Source: Candidatus Thiobius zoothamnicola
GTDB lineage: Bacteria; Pseudomonadota; Gammaproteobacteria; Chromatiales; Chromatiaceae
DNA: 64,000 bases
Reading direction: 5' to 3'
NCBI GenBank assembly: GCA_030826945.1
Contig: JAPQLC010000005.1
Location: 1 to 64,000, forward strand
The first letter of the stretch is position 1; every line of letters starts with the position of its first letter. The translations under genes and the position numbers were made by a program. The notes beneath the pieces are model-generated. The model saw nothing but the letters and a program-made list of their open reading frames with translations. It was not told where the DNA came from and searched no databases. Below are positions 47,301-55,638 of this stretch, one piece after another.

Positions 47301-50300
47301 ATGACCAGGATTACCAGGATCTGATTCAAACGCTGCAAGAAAGCGCGTTAACACCTGCGACAATCATCCATTTATGGAACCTGGCTGATACGGATGTCGC
47401 AACACTGGATGTTGACTCAATCGACGCCACCCAAAATAGCGGTTTTTACAGTTTACTCTATCTGACGCAGGCGCTTGGGCGGGGCAATATTGACAGCCGG
47501 GTTGATCTGCTGGTGGTTTCCAGCCAGTTGCAGAATGTGACAGGTGAGGAAAACGTTTTCCCTTTGAAAGCAATGATAATGGGGCCAGTCCGGGTGATTC
47601 CCCAGGAATATGACAATATTCATTGCCGCAGCGTGGATATCACCATTGATCCTCCCCAAAATAGCGTGCGTGTTGTCGCGCAACTTATCGATGAATTACG
47701 GCATGAAGCGGATGACGACATTATCGCCTATCGAGGCAATACCCGTTGGGTGGAGAGTTTTGAGCCGCGACGCCTGAACAAACCTGCTGATGGTGTTACT
47801 GGCCCGCCCTTTAAACCGCAGGGGGTTTATCTGATTACTGGCGGCATGGGCGGCATGGGGTTGGCGCTTGCCGAGCACCTGGCGAAAACCGTCCAGGCCA
47901 GACTGACATTGGTTGCCCGTTCCACTTTGCCGATACGCGAAGTTTGGGAAGATTGGTTAGCGGGCCATACTGAGGAAGATCCAACCAGCATCAAGATAAA
48001 TAAAATCAAACGCATGGAAGAAATGGGAGCTAAGGTGTTGATTTGCTGCGCAGATGTGGCGAATCAGGCGCAAATGGCCGAAGTCGTCGCGCAAACCCAA
48101 CGACAATTCGGGCGAATCAATGGCGTGGTCCATGCGGCTGGCGTCGCAGGTGGGGGGGTCATACCGTTAAAAACGCGTGATATCGCTCACAAAGTGCTGG
48201 CGCCTAAAGTTGATGGAACCCTTATTTTGGATGCGCTCTTCAAGGATATCTCTCTGGATTTCATGGTGGTTTGTTCTTCCATGGAGGCTGCGTTGGGAAC
48301 TGCCGGGCAAGTTGATTACTGCGCGGCGAATAATTTTCTGGATGCGTATGCGCAGTCAAAAGCTGGCGACCCTGAGCGTTTGACGTTAAGTATTGACTGG
48401 GATGCCTGGCGGGAAGTCGGCATGGCGGTTGAAACCGCCAAATATGGATTGGACAATAAAATCCTGGAAATCAAAAAGCTTGATCACCATCTGTTTGACA
48501 AGTGCATCGTTGAGAAAAACCGGGAAGTTTATTTAACCAGGTTGATTCCCGATAAACACTGGATCATCGGCGAACATATTGTCTTGAATACGCCGAGTCT
48601 GGTGGGTACCGCCTATCTGGAGATAGCGCGTTCCGCTTATGAATGCCATAGTGGTGAATCGACTATGGAATTGCAGGATGTTTACTTCTTAAAATTCCTG
48701 TTTGTTGAAGCGGATGAGGAAAAAGAAGTCCGCACCATTCTGACTCCCACCGATAACGGCGCTGAGTTCTCCATTCAAAGTCTGGATGCTGAATCCGGTG
48801 AATGGCATGTGCATGCGCAAGGCAAGATTGCGCCGAGAGATTTTTCCGCACCCGTGACCTACGATGTTAAAGCGCTGGAAGCGGATTGTGATCAAAATAT
48901 TGAAGTGCCGGACTTGCAAGCCTTGCCGGATTACACGCGCTATGGCCCACGTTGGTTGAGTAATATTCAATGGCGCAAGGCGAATGAGAAGCATAATTTG
49001 GCGTTAATGGAGTTGCCGCAGGCGTTTGCTCAAGATGTGAAATCCTATAAATTTCACCCTTCCTTGGTCGATACCGCCACTTATGTCGTTGCGGATGTAC
49101 TGCCCAATGAATTGACCAGCCAGTTCGATTTTTTTACTGAATCCAGCGCCTATCTGCCTTATTTCTATGAAAGGGTCACGATTAAAGGCGCGCTGCCCAC
49201 CCGGTTCTATTCTTATACGACCCGGGAACTGAAGGGCCATGATTGGAGTATTAATTTATCTTTCCTGGACTCAGATGGCATTGAGCTGGTCTCCATCAAG
49301 AATTACTTGCTTAAGTATATTGATTCGGCCTACACGCTCAAAGATGATCAAAAATCCAAGGAAAGCCAGCAACGCCAGGCGCGACCAGCAGATGTCTCGC
49401 TGGCTAACGCTATTCTGCCGCATGAGGGTATTGAGAGCCTGGAACGCCTTCTACTGAATCGATTGCCTCAACTGGTTGTTTCAACCACGGATTTTCATTA
49501 TCAAAGACAATTGCTCAAGCAAAAATCGCCAGAAGCAGTGGACGAGGAAATTCTGTTTGAACGTCCACAACTGACACAGGCTTATGAAGCGCCGCAAAGT
49601 GCTACTGAAAAAGCCATTGCTAAAATCTGGGAGCAGGTGTTAAGCATCAAGGATATTGGCGTTCATGACAATTTCTTTGATTTAGGTGGTGATTCACTGA
49701 TTATCGTGCAAATTCTGCAGAAATTGAGACAAACGCTCAAATCGGATCTGAGCATTAATGATCTGTTGAATGCGAATACGATTGCCGAATTGGCGCAGGT
49801 TATCGAGCCATCAACGGAAGATGCGCAGAATTTGCCTGCCTGTCTGGTCAGATTCCGCGCGGGCGACAGTCATGTTACGCCTATTTTCCTGGTGCACCCG
49901 ATTGCAGGCAATACGCATAACTATGTCAATCTGCCTAATGCGCTTGCCCCCGAACAGCCTATTTATGCCTTACAGCACCCTAAATGGACCGACGAAAAAC
50001 AAAGTTTTAACCGTATTGAAGCAATAGCGGCTTATTATCTGCAAGCTGTTCGTCAGGTGCAGCCTAAAGGTCCCTACAATATTGCCGGTTATAGCGGCGG
50101 CGTTTACATCACCTATGAAATGGCCCAACAATTGACCACGCAAGGTGAAGAAGTCAGCTTTCTAGGTTTGATTGATAAGCCGCATTGGGAAACTGATGCA
50201 GATAAACCGAATTGGGATAGCCCTGAGTTCGGCACGCCGCTGGAAACCATGGTGTATTTCGCGGACTTACGCACCCCCAAAACGAATGGTGAAAGCCATT

Positions 50301-51850
50301 TGGTTGAATATCAGCAGCTTGGTGGTTTTGATGAGCAACTCAGTTACTTCATTAAAAACTCGCCATGGATCCATGACATGTTGCCTGCGGATGCAACCCT
50401 GAATGACTGGAAACAGCTTTGGGAGATCTTCGTGGAGCTGCGCGTGATGAACGTCAATTATTCACCCCAGATTTATCATGGAAGCGCCGTCTATTACGCA
50501 GCGGCGGAGCGTGACATCTATTACCCCAGGTTGGATGAAAAGCCCTGGTTCAAATTTATCCCCAAACTGATAGTTGAGGAAGTGCCTGGTGACCACGTCA
50601 GCATGTGGCATCAACCGAATGTGCAAATTCTGGCGCAGAAAATGACACCCTATTTTCATCAGGCCAGGCAAATCCAGAGCAGTGCTGTGACTCATGCCGC
50701 CGACCCGGTTGAACTCAGCAGGGATTTCTTATTGGAAACGGCGCAGCAGAAGGCTGGATTGGATGATTTTGGCGATCAACGTTTTCTGGTTGGCCTGGAG
50801 CAGTTGCTGACTTCCATTCATGAAGAAGCGCAATTACATGCAATGGGCAGGAGCCTCGTTCAGCAGTTAATGATTCGTCTGTTGGTCAACCGTTTACAGA
50901 TGCAGGATGAATTCAAGCGGTGCCCTGACATTTTGCAGACGCCAATTAAACAGCCGCTATTTGTGATGGGTTTGCCGAGAACCGGATCTACTTATCTGCA
51001 TAACCTGTTGTCTCAGGATCCGGCTAGCCGCTGGTTGCATTTATGGGAAGCTTATACGCCATCACCATCGCCTGATCCTGGAACGCTGGCGAGCGATCCA
51101 CGTATCGCAAAAGCTGAAAAAAGCTTTAAAGCTTATGAGGTGTTTAATCCTGAAGCAACAGCGATGCACAAATATGATGTCAACGCGCCTGAAGAGTGTT
51201 TATGGCTGTTGCAACATGATTTCGCCTGCATCAGTTTCAGCTTTTTGATGTCGATCCCTTCTTATACGGAGTGGCTTAAAACACAGGATATGACGCCGGT
51301 TTATGCTTACTATCGCCAGCAACTACAATTACTCAGTTGGAAGTGGTCAGGAGATCATTGGCTGCTGAAAAATCCGTTCCATATCGCCGATTTATCGGCA
51401 TTAATGACGGTCTTTCCTGATGCTCAAATGATCCAAACACACCGGGACCCACTGAAAGTGACGGCATCGTACAGTAGGTTGATAGAGAAACTGCGGACGG
51501 CCTATTCAGACAAGATTGACAAACATTTGATAGGCGAGGAGGTTCTCAATATGCTCACCTGGCAAATGGAGCAGGGCATGCAGGCGCGTTCGTCAATCCC
51601 CGCCCGGCGAATTGCCGATATCTCGTTCGATCATCTTGTTAAAAACCCGATTGGCACAGTCCAGCAGATTTATGATTATTTTGGTTATGAGCTGACACAG
51701 GAGGTCATTGGCGATTTGGGCAAATATATCGCTGATAACCCGCGTTATAAACATGGTGAATATGTTTACTCTCTGGAGGAATTTGGTCTTGATGCCAAAG
51801 ATCTTACGATAAGGTTTGGCGCGTACTTAAAAAATAATGGAGCGCTATGA
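44339..51850 (+). CDS. one-module PKS: KS-AT-KR-DH-ACP-TE-sulfotransferase
   Basis: This is a 2503-residue type I PKS. KS has TACSTS (Cys189), EAHGTAT and NIGHLSEAAG; AT has GHSIGEY (Ser638) and HAFHS, indicating malonyl-CoA. KR has ITGGMGGMG (about 1166) with S, Y and N catalytic residues (CSSMEAALG, DYCAANNF) and no LDD, suggesting A-type. A DH-like domain follows (H1413 in GEHIVLNTPSLVG; HPSLVD), in which the usual G and P of HxxxGxxxxP are N and V. ACP Ser1786 (GGDSLIIV). TE with GYSGG (Ser1919) and GDHVSM. C-terminal sulfotransferase with GLPRTGSTYLHNLL (about 2211) and THRDPLKVTASY. KR before DH and TE before ST are unusual orders. It probably extends the dipeptide by one ketide and releases it. 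Confidence 0.93.
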   Translation: MSKFNDSDEIDQSAIAVIGMSGRFPGAGNIDEFWQKLCDGEELITFFSDEELLEAGVEPSLLNNPDYVKASPTLAGLDRFDAYFFDYSAKEALYMDPQQRVFLECAWEALENSGYQASNNDDTIGVYGGSTLSIYLLNNIIHDNQVYAGHLTNSRDAIVFGGNVPEALTTRVAYKLNLTGPAVHFSTACSTSLVAVHHACQSLLSGECEMALAGGVSYLGSQNQGYLYEEGLVLSPDGHCRSFDAKAKGTLWGNGVGIVVLKLLEDALADGDHIHAVIKGSAINNDGNLKVSHSAPSVDAQARAIYQAQEMADIDPESIGYIEAHGTATPLGDPIEIAALTQAFRAKTDKKTYCAIGSVKSNIGHLSEAAGIVSLIKTVLTLKNKQIPPSLHFDTPNPEIDFESSPFYVNTELQDWISADYPRRAGVSSFGLGGTNAHIVLEEWDEPVEQSAAKRQQQLLLLSAKTPTALETMTVNLADHFKRYPDLNLENAAYTLARGRKPFRHRRIAVVSNQAETAAKILFPRDNQRVFTNSGEFKPHSVAFMLTGQGSQYINMARELYETEAVFRMEMDKCCDLLKSHLDLDLRATLYPASEHAETAATLTQTSITQPALFVTEYALAQLWMSWGVKPDALIGHSIGEYVAATLAGVFDLEDALRLVSARGRLMQSMPIGSMLAVPLSEDQVKPLLARTRLEIATINSPNHCVISGETGEIETFVQTLAAKGVEGRHLQTSHAFHSHMMEPVLEEFTDQVRQVALNVPVIPFISNLTGTWITDEEATDPTYYAQQLRSCVRFADGLQRLFADSNRILLEVGPGHTLSNFAKRHPDKPKAQLSLTSLPSSGESVSDTTFLLKTLGRLWLYGVDIDWKAYYGEDQHSRVPLPTYPFERHRYWMEAKAPASLEPAYAGKKADIADWFYEASWKRVNLLISQQKPLATPILVFSDQQGYGEQLIAQLATQVNQEDIITVNVGEYFEQSSPRLFCINPAHDQDYQDLIQTLQESALTPATIIHLWNLADTDVATLDVDSIDATQNSGFYSLLYLTQALGRGNIDSRVDLLVVSSQLQNVTGEENVFPLKAMIMGPVRVIPQEYDNIHCRSVDITIDPPQNSVRVVAQLIDELRHEADDDIIAYRGNTRWVESFEPRRLNKPADGVTGPPFKPQGVYLITGGMGGMGLALAEHLAKTVQARLTLVARSTLPIREVWEDWLAGHTEEDPTSIKINKIKRMEEMGAKVLICCADVANQAQMAEVVAQTQRQFGRINGVVHAAGVAGGGVIPLKTRDIAHKVLAPKVDGTLILDALFKDISLDFMVVCSSMEAALGTAGQVDYCAANNFLDAYAQSKAGDPERLTLSIDWDAWREVGMAVETAKYGLDNKILEIKKLDHHLFDKCIVEKNREVYLTRLIPDKHWIIGEHIVLNTPSLVGTAYLEIARSAYECHSGESTMELQDVYFLKFLFVEADEEKEVRTILTPTDNGAEFSIQSLDAESGEWHVHAQGKIAPRDFSAPVTYDVKALEADCDQNIEVPDLQALPDYTRYGPRWLSNIQWRKANEKHNLALMELPQAFAQDVKSYKFHPSLVDTATYVVADVLPNELTSQFDFFTESSAYLPYFYERVTIKGALPTRFYSYTTRELKGHDWSINLSFLDSDGIELVSIKNYLLKYIDSAYTLKDDQKSKESQQRQARPADVSLANAILPHEGIESLERLLLNRLPQLVVSTTDFHYQRQLLKQKSPEAVDEEILFERPQLTQAYEAPQSATEKAIAKIWEQVLSIKDIGVHDNFFDLGGDSLIIVQILQKLRQTLKSDLSINDLLNANTIAELAQVIEPSTEDAQNLPACLVRFRAGDSHVTPIFLVHPIAGNTHNYVNLPNALAPEQPIYALQHPKWTDEKQSFNRIEAIAAYYLQAVRQVQPKGPYNIAGYSGGVYITYEMAQQLTTQGEEVSFLGLIDKPHWETDADKPNWDSPEFGTPLETMVYFADLRTPKTNGESHLVEYQQLGGFDEQLSYFIKNSPWIHDMLPADATLNDWKQLWEIFVELRVMNVNYSPQIYHGSAVYYAAAERDIYYPRLDEKPWFKFIPKLIVEEVPGDHVSMWHQPNVQILAQKMTPYFHQARQIQSSAVTHAADPVELSRDFLLETAQQKAGLDDFGDQRFLVGLEQLLTSIHEEAQLHAMGRSLVQQLMIRLLVNRLQMQDEFKRCPDILQTPIKQPLFVMGLPRTGSTYLHNLLSQDPASRWLHLWEAYTPSPSPDPGTLASDPRIAKAEKSFKAYEVFNPEATAMHKYDVNAPEECLWLLQHDFACISFSFLMSIPSYTEWLKTQDMTPVYAYYRQQLQLLSWKWSGDHWLLKNPFHIADLSALMTVFPDAQMIQTHRDPLKVTASYSRLIEKLRTAYSDKIDKHLIGEEVLNMLTWQMEQGMQARSSIPARRIADISFDHLVKNPIGTVQQIYDYFGYELTQEVIGDLGKYIADNPRYKHGEYVYSLEEFGLDAKDLTIRFGAYLKNNGAL

Positions 51851-52992
51851 TGGAGAGTTTCACCGCTTTTAATCCTACGAAGCTTCATTTTGGCCGCGAT
51901 GTAGTGAAGCAGATTGGCGACCATGCGACGCAAATTGGAGCGCATGCCTTGCTGATGTATGGATGCGGCTCAGTCCTTAAAAACCGCAGCTATGCGGATA
52001 CTGTTGGCCGACTTAAACAAAACGATATCAAAGTGACCGAATATAGCGGTATCAAACCGAATCCTTCGGTTGATGATGTGATGGAGGCAGCTCAGATCGG
52101 CAGGGATAATAAAGTGGATATGGTTGTTGCCGTAGGCGGCGGCAGCGTTATAGATGCCGCTAAAGTTGTCGCCATCTGCATTGCGGATGATGACTGCAAT
52201 GCCTGGGAGGTGATGACCAGAGAGCATGATCCGCAAGCAGCCGTGCCTATTCTGGCGGTATTAACCCTGGCGGCTACTGGAACGGAAATGAATCCGGCGG
52301 CTGTGCTTCAGAATCGCCAGACCAAACAGAAAATAGGTTTCAGGCATAAACTGATGTATCCGATGCATTCTTATCTGGATCCCGCCTACACCCTTTCAGT
52401 TCCACAGAACTATACGGCCTATGGCATTGTGGATCTGGTGTCTCATTGCCTGGAAGCTTGGTTTGGGAAAGGAAATGCTTCATTGTCTGACCGGTTTGTC
52501 ATATCCATAATCAAGGAAGCCATGGAATATGGCCCGGCTTTAATGGAGGATCCAGAGAACTTTGAACTACGTTCTAAAATTATGTGGGCCGCCACCAATG
52601 CCTTGAACAGTCTGACAATATATGGCAGAAGCTGTTGTGACTGGGGAGTCCATATTCTTGGCCATAATCTTTCGGTTCTCTACGATATGCCGCATGGTGC
52701 CACGCTTTCCATTATCTATCCTGCATGGATGAAAGTGATGCGCGACAGAGCTGGTGAAAGAATTGCGAAATTAGGTCAGGGGCTATTTGGAAACCCTTCT
52801 ATTGATGAAACCATAGCTTCTCTCGAAACATTTTTCTCTGGTTTGGGCAGCCCGGTTAAATGCATGGAAGCTGGAATTGAGCCTGCATGCAAAAAAGAAA
52901 TCCTTCAGCTTGTCAACAAAAATCAAGCGGAAGGACTCAATTATCAACTTTCCAATGTAGAACGCGAAGCCATATTAACGCACATTTTTTAA
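51847..52992 (+). CDS. iron-type (group III) alcohol dehydrogenase
   Basis: This 381-residue Fe-ADH of the butanol-dehydrogenase/YqhD-like branch begins FNPTKLHFGRDVV, with NAD(P)-binding VVAVGGGSVIDAAKVV, LAATGTEMNP, and metal ligands Asp and His in GIVDLVSHCLE, His in HILGHNLS and His in DMPHGATLS. It reduces aldehydes or oxidises alcohols. Its ATG overlaps the PKS stop by 4 bases (ATGATG; the second ATG could be used), so it is translationally coupled. Possible roles are reducing an aldehyde on the product or recycling a semialdehyde linked to diaminobutyrate metabolism. Confidence 0.88.
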   Translation: MMESFTAFNPTKLHFGRDVVKQIGDHATQIGAHALLMYGCGSVLKNRSYADTVGRLKQNDIKVTEYSGIKPNPSVDDVMEAAQIGRDNKVDMVVAVGGGSVIDAAKVVAICIADDDCNAWEVMTREHDPQAAVPILAVLTLAATGTEMNPAAVLQNRQTKQKIGFRHKLMYPMHSYLDPAYTLSVPQNYTAYGIVDLVSHCLEAWFGKGNASLSDRFVISIIKEAMEYGPALMEDPENFELRSKIMWAATNALNSLTIYGRSCCDWGVHILGHNLSVLYDMPHGATLSIIYPAWMKVMRDRAGERIAKLGQGLFGNPSIDETIASLETFFSGLGSPVKCMEAGIEPACKKEILQLVNKNQAEGLNYQLSNVEREAILTHIF

Positions 52993-53007
52993 ACGAGGAG
53001 ATGATTT

Positions 53008-53883
53008 ATGAAACAAGAAGCTGTTTCTGAAAACCGTTCCATTCGTCCCGTGACTCAGGATGAGGTTAATTTTTACCATGAAAATGGTTATGTGATTGTT
53101 CGCGGCATGTTCGATGTTGAAGAAATGAGACTGGTGCAAGCGGTTTGCCAATCTGACCCCAACCTTGATGCTTCTCTGAAAAAAGTTGTTGATGCAAACG
53201 GCAATATTTGGGGAGCATCTGTCTGGACAGGACTGAATGACAGCCTGGTTAGCGCAGTGACCCGCACTGCGCGAATGGTTGAAGCTGTGGAATCATTGGT
53301 AGGTGAGCGGAATTGTTATCATATGTATTCCAAGATTGTTCAAAAATACCCTCATGACGAGAGTATTGTTCACTGGCATCAGGCATTCCCTTCCTGGTAT
53401 GACGATGGTGTTCCTTTCCCGGATAAAGCGACTGATTGTTCAATCGCTGTTACTGAAAACACCAAGGAAAATGGTTGTCTTCAGGTGATTGAAAAATCTC
53501 ATCTGCTAGGACGCATTGACCGGGTTGAGGTTGGTAACACGGTTCAATGTGATCCGCAACATATTGAAAGAGCCTTACATGATCTAAAGATTATCGATTG
53601 TGAAATGGATGCTGGAGATATTGTATTTTTCCACCCCAATATGGTGCATGGTTCTATAGAAAATACAACCGATAAAACCCGTATTCTGATGCATGGTCAT
53701 TATAACGCTATGTCGAACCGTCCTTTTGCAGAAGGCTTGGAGGCGCATACTTGCCTGCCATTAGAGAAATTACCGGATTCCGCTATTAAGGATGGCATTT
53801 ATACAATGGGATTTGATCCTAACGCCAAGGACTGGAATTGGTATAACAGAGACCCTGAGGAATATTTGGAAGCAACGGCTTAA
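53008..53883 (+). CDS. putative Fe(II)/2-oxoglutarate halogenase (PhyH fold, HxA motif)
   Basis: This 291-residue protein of the phytanoyl-CoA dioxygenase superfamily begins QDEVNFYHENGYVIVRGMFD. The first iron-ligand motif, normally HxD in WHQD, reads His124-Gln125-Ala126 (HWHQAFPSW). The distal His214 (MVHGS) and the 2-oxoglutarate-binding Arg225 are kept, as is ENGCLQVIEKSH. Loss of the carboxylate ligand with Ala (or Gly) in its place is the established hallmark of SyrB2/CytC3/Cur-Hal-type halogenases, where chloride takes that coordination site. Predicted role: radical chlorination of an unactivated carbon on a carrier-bound or free building block. A strong GAGGAG ribosome site precedes the ATG. 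Length is near SyrB2 (310). An alternative is a catalytically altered hydroxylase. Confidence 0.8.
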   Translation: MKQEAVSENRSIRPVTQDEVNFYHENGYVIVRGMFDVEEMRLVQAVCQSDPNLDASLKKVVDANGNIWGASVWTGLNDSLVSAVTRTARMVEAVESLVGERNCYHMYSKIVQKYPHDESIVHWHQAFPSWYDDGVPFPDKATDCSIAVTENTKENGCLQVIEKSHLLGRIDRVEVGNTVQCDPQHIERALHDLKIIDCEMDAGDIVFFHPNMVHGSIENTTDKTRILMHGHYNAMSNRPFAEGLEAHTCLPLEKLPDSAIKDGIYTMGFDPNAKDWNWYNRDPEEYLEATA

Positions 53884-54031
53884 AAGATTGACGGCCTTGA
53901 TCCTTATCAATCGTTTGTGGCTGACGCGATGACACTATCCTTCATTTCTCGACGAAAATCGGGGAATGGAGGGTTTTCCTGATTAATGCTTATCTCTATT
54001 TCTGTTTGCGCAAGTCTGCGAATATCTCCAA

Positions 54032-54829
54032 ATGGTTGATGTCAATCAACAAAATATCGCATTTCCTGCTGTTGGTTTTATCAGTGCTCCAGCTTGGCAT
54101 GATCCTGCACCTTATGAATTTACAACCGCTGTTGAGGAAAGAGTTCTTACCCAACAAGCTTTTCCATTACTCCCCGAGTTTGATTATTCTCTGGAAAGCA
54201 TCGCCTCTGAAATTGTTGCAGAAAGGTTTTGTTTGTGTGCGAAAACGCTAAAGGCATCAGGGTGTCATTTAGTTGTCCAGGTTGGCAGTCCTTTTGCCTG
54301 GGCGAAAGCAGAATCAGAATTACAGGCGCGTCAACGTAATAAGCGAATAAGGCTTGCAGCCAACATTCCCAGCATCATGAATGCTCTCGCCATTGTCGAT
54401 GCCTTGCGCGCCCATCAGGTTAGCAATATTGCAGTATGCAGCTATTACAACCCAAGCTGGAAAAAGGGCTTTGTTGACTTCCTAAAGTCGTGCGGTTTCC
54501 AAGTATCGTATGCCGCGAGTTTCTCTGAACAAGGATTAATGAAGGAAGGAGATGTAGAAAAACTGTTTAAAGATGCCTGGAATAGTCCATCAGGCATGAT
54601 CAAGACGTCAGTCGCCCTAACTAGAAAATCTGCTCCGGAAGCTGAAGCCATTGTGATTACAGGAACAGGAGTCAGGACGTTAGAGATATTATGTGAATTG
54701 GAAATAATCGCCCAGTGCCCTGTTATCCCGGCGGATACTGTTTTATATTGGCTTGGTGCGCGTTATTTAAATTTGACGTTGTCGCCTCAAATGGGTTGTT
54801 TTCAGAATCTGCCTTTACATCCAGAATAA
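54032..54829 (+). CDS. Asp/Glu racemase-maleate isomerase-AMDase superfamily protein lacking both cysteines
   Basis: This 265-residue protein fits the maleate isomerase/arylmalonate decarboxylase plan: IPSIMNALAIVDALRAHQV, IAVCSYYNPSWKKGFVDFLK, VSYAASF and AIVITGTGVRTLEILCELE. The catalytic Cys positions of the family appear to be Gly/Ser (VVQVGSPFAW) and Gly/Thr (ITGTGVRT), so classical two-thiol racemisation is unlikely. Role unknown; it might be a decarboxylase- or isomerase-like enzyme with altered chemistry. The ribosome site is weak and the start is uncertain. It follows the halogenase-like gene by 148 bases and precedes the PhzF gene. Confidence 0.6.
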   Translation: MVDVNQQNIAFPAVGFISAPAWHDPAPYEFTTAVEERVLTQQAFPLLPEFDYSLESIASEIVAERFCLCAKTLKASGCHLVVQVGSPFAWAKAESELQARQRNKRIRLAANIPSIMNALAIVDALRAHQVSNIAVCSYYNPSWKKGFVDFLKSCGFQVSYAASFSEQGLMKEGDVEKLFKDAWNSPSGMIKTSVALTRKSAPEAEAIVITGTGVRTLEILCELEIIAQCPVIPADTVLYWLGARYLNLTLSPQMGCFQNLPLHPE

Positions 54830-54849
54830 TTTACTCTAGTCGATATTCC

Positions 54850-55629
54850 ATGAAATTATCCATCTATCAAATAGACGCTTTTGCTGAAAAGCCCTTTACC
54901 GGTAATCCGGCAGCGGTATGTCCTTTGGAAACTTGGTTGCCGGATGAGGTGATGCAATCCATTGCCGAAGAAAATCACCTTTCTGAAACCGCTTTTTTCA
55001 CACCGCTTGGCGATGACTTCCATATTCGTTGGTTTACCCCGGTGGCTGAGGTCGATTTATGTGGTCATGCGACATTGGCGTCAGCTTACGTTGCCTTTAC
55101 GTTTTTGGGTTATCAGAGAGAGAAAATACGTTTTCAGTCAAAATCCGGCTGGTTGACGGTGACGCGTGATCATGATTTGTTGGTGATGGATTTTCCGTCT
55201 CATCCTGCGATGGTATGCCAGGTGCCGGATGAACTGGCGGCGGCGTTTGATCCTACGCCAATTGCATGCTTGAAGGCTCAGGATTATATCGTGGTTTTTA
55301 ACACCGAAGAAGAAGTGTGTTCAGCGCAACCAGCATTGGATCGGCTGAAAGCGGTTGACTTGAGAGGTGTGGTGATTACCGCACGATCCGATCAATATGA
55401 TTTTGTGGCGCGTTTTTTTGCGCCTAAATATGGCATAGATGAAGATCCGGTAACTGGCTCCGCCTACACACAGTTGGCTCCTTACTGGTCAACCGTGTTA
55501 GGTGCTAAGAAATTGCATGCAAAACAAGTGTCAGCCCGAGGTGGCGAGTTATTTTGCGAGTTGGTTGGTGATCGGGTGAAAATAGCGGGTAGGGCGGTGA
55601 CTTATTTAACGGGCGAAATTGCGGTATGA
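54850..55629 (+). CDS. PhzF-family isomerase-like protein
   Basis: This 259-residue protein has the PhzF/diaminopimelate-epimerase fold. N-terminal YQIDAFAEKPFTGNPAAVCPL, the catalytic Glu in AEENHLSETAFF, WFTPVAEVDLCGHATLASAY, and C-terminal GIDEDPVTGSAYTQLAPYW are family hallmarks. Family members isomerise small acids or amino-acid derivatives (PhzF in phenazine synthesis). The ATG at 54850 gives the canonical N terminus; a longer frame would overlap the previous gene. It may be the last gene of the cluster or an unrelated metabolic gene. Confidence 0.85.
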   Translation: MKLSIYQIDAFAEKPFTGNPAAVCPLETWLPDEVMQSIAEENHLSETAFFTPLGDDFHIRWFTPVAEVDLCGHATLASAYVAFTFLGYQREKIRFQSKSGWLTVTRDHDLLVMDFPSHPAMVCQVPDELAAAFDPTPIACLKAQDYIVVFNTEEEVCSAQPALDRLKAVDLRGVVITARSDQYDFVARFFAPKYGIDEDPVTGSAYTQLAPYWSTVLGAKKLHAKQVSARGGELFCELVGDRVKIAGRAVTYLTGEIAV

Positions 55630-55638
55630 ATCTTGGGG

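Noticed and set aside
54006-54251. Alternative 81-aa frame starting before the racemase-like gene
   Set aside because: Out of frame with the family-matching protein at 54032-54829 and has no recognisable content.
16281-55629. Interpretation of the locus as a siderophore cluster because iron genes adjoin it
   Set aside because: No Fur-like site was seen in it, no catechol, hydroxamate or TonB-receptor genes, and the iron genes form a separate leftward unit.
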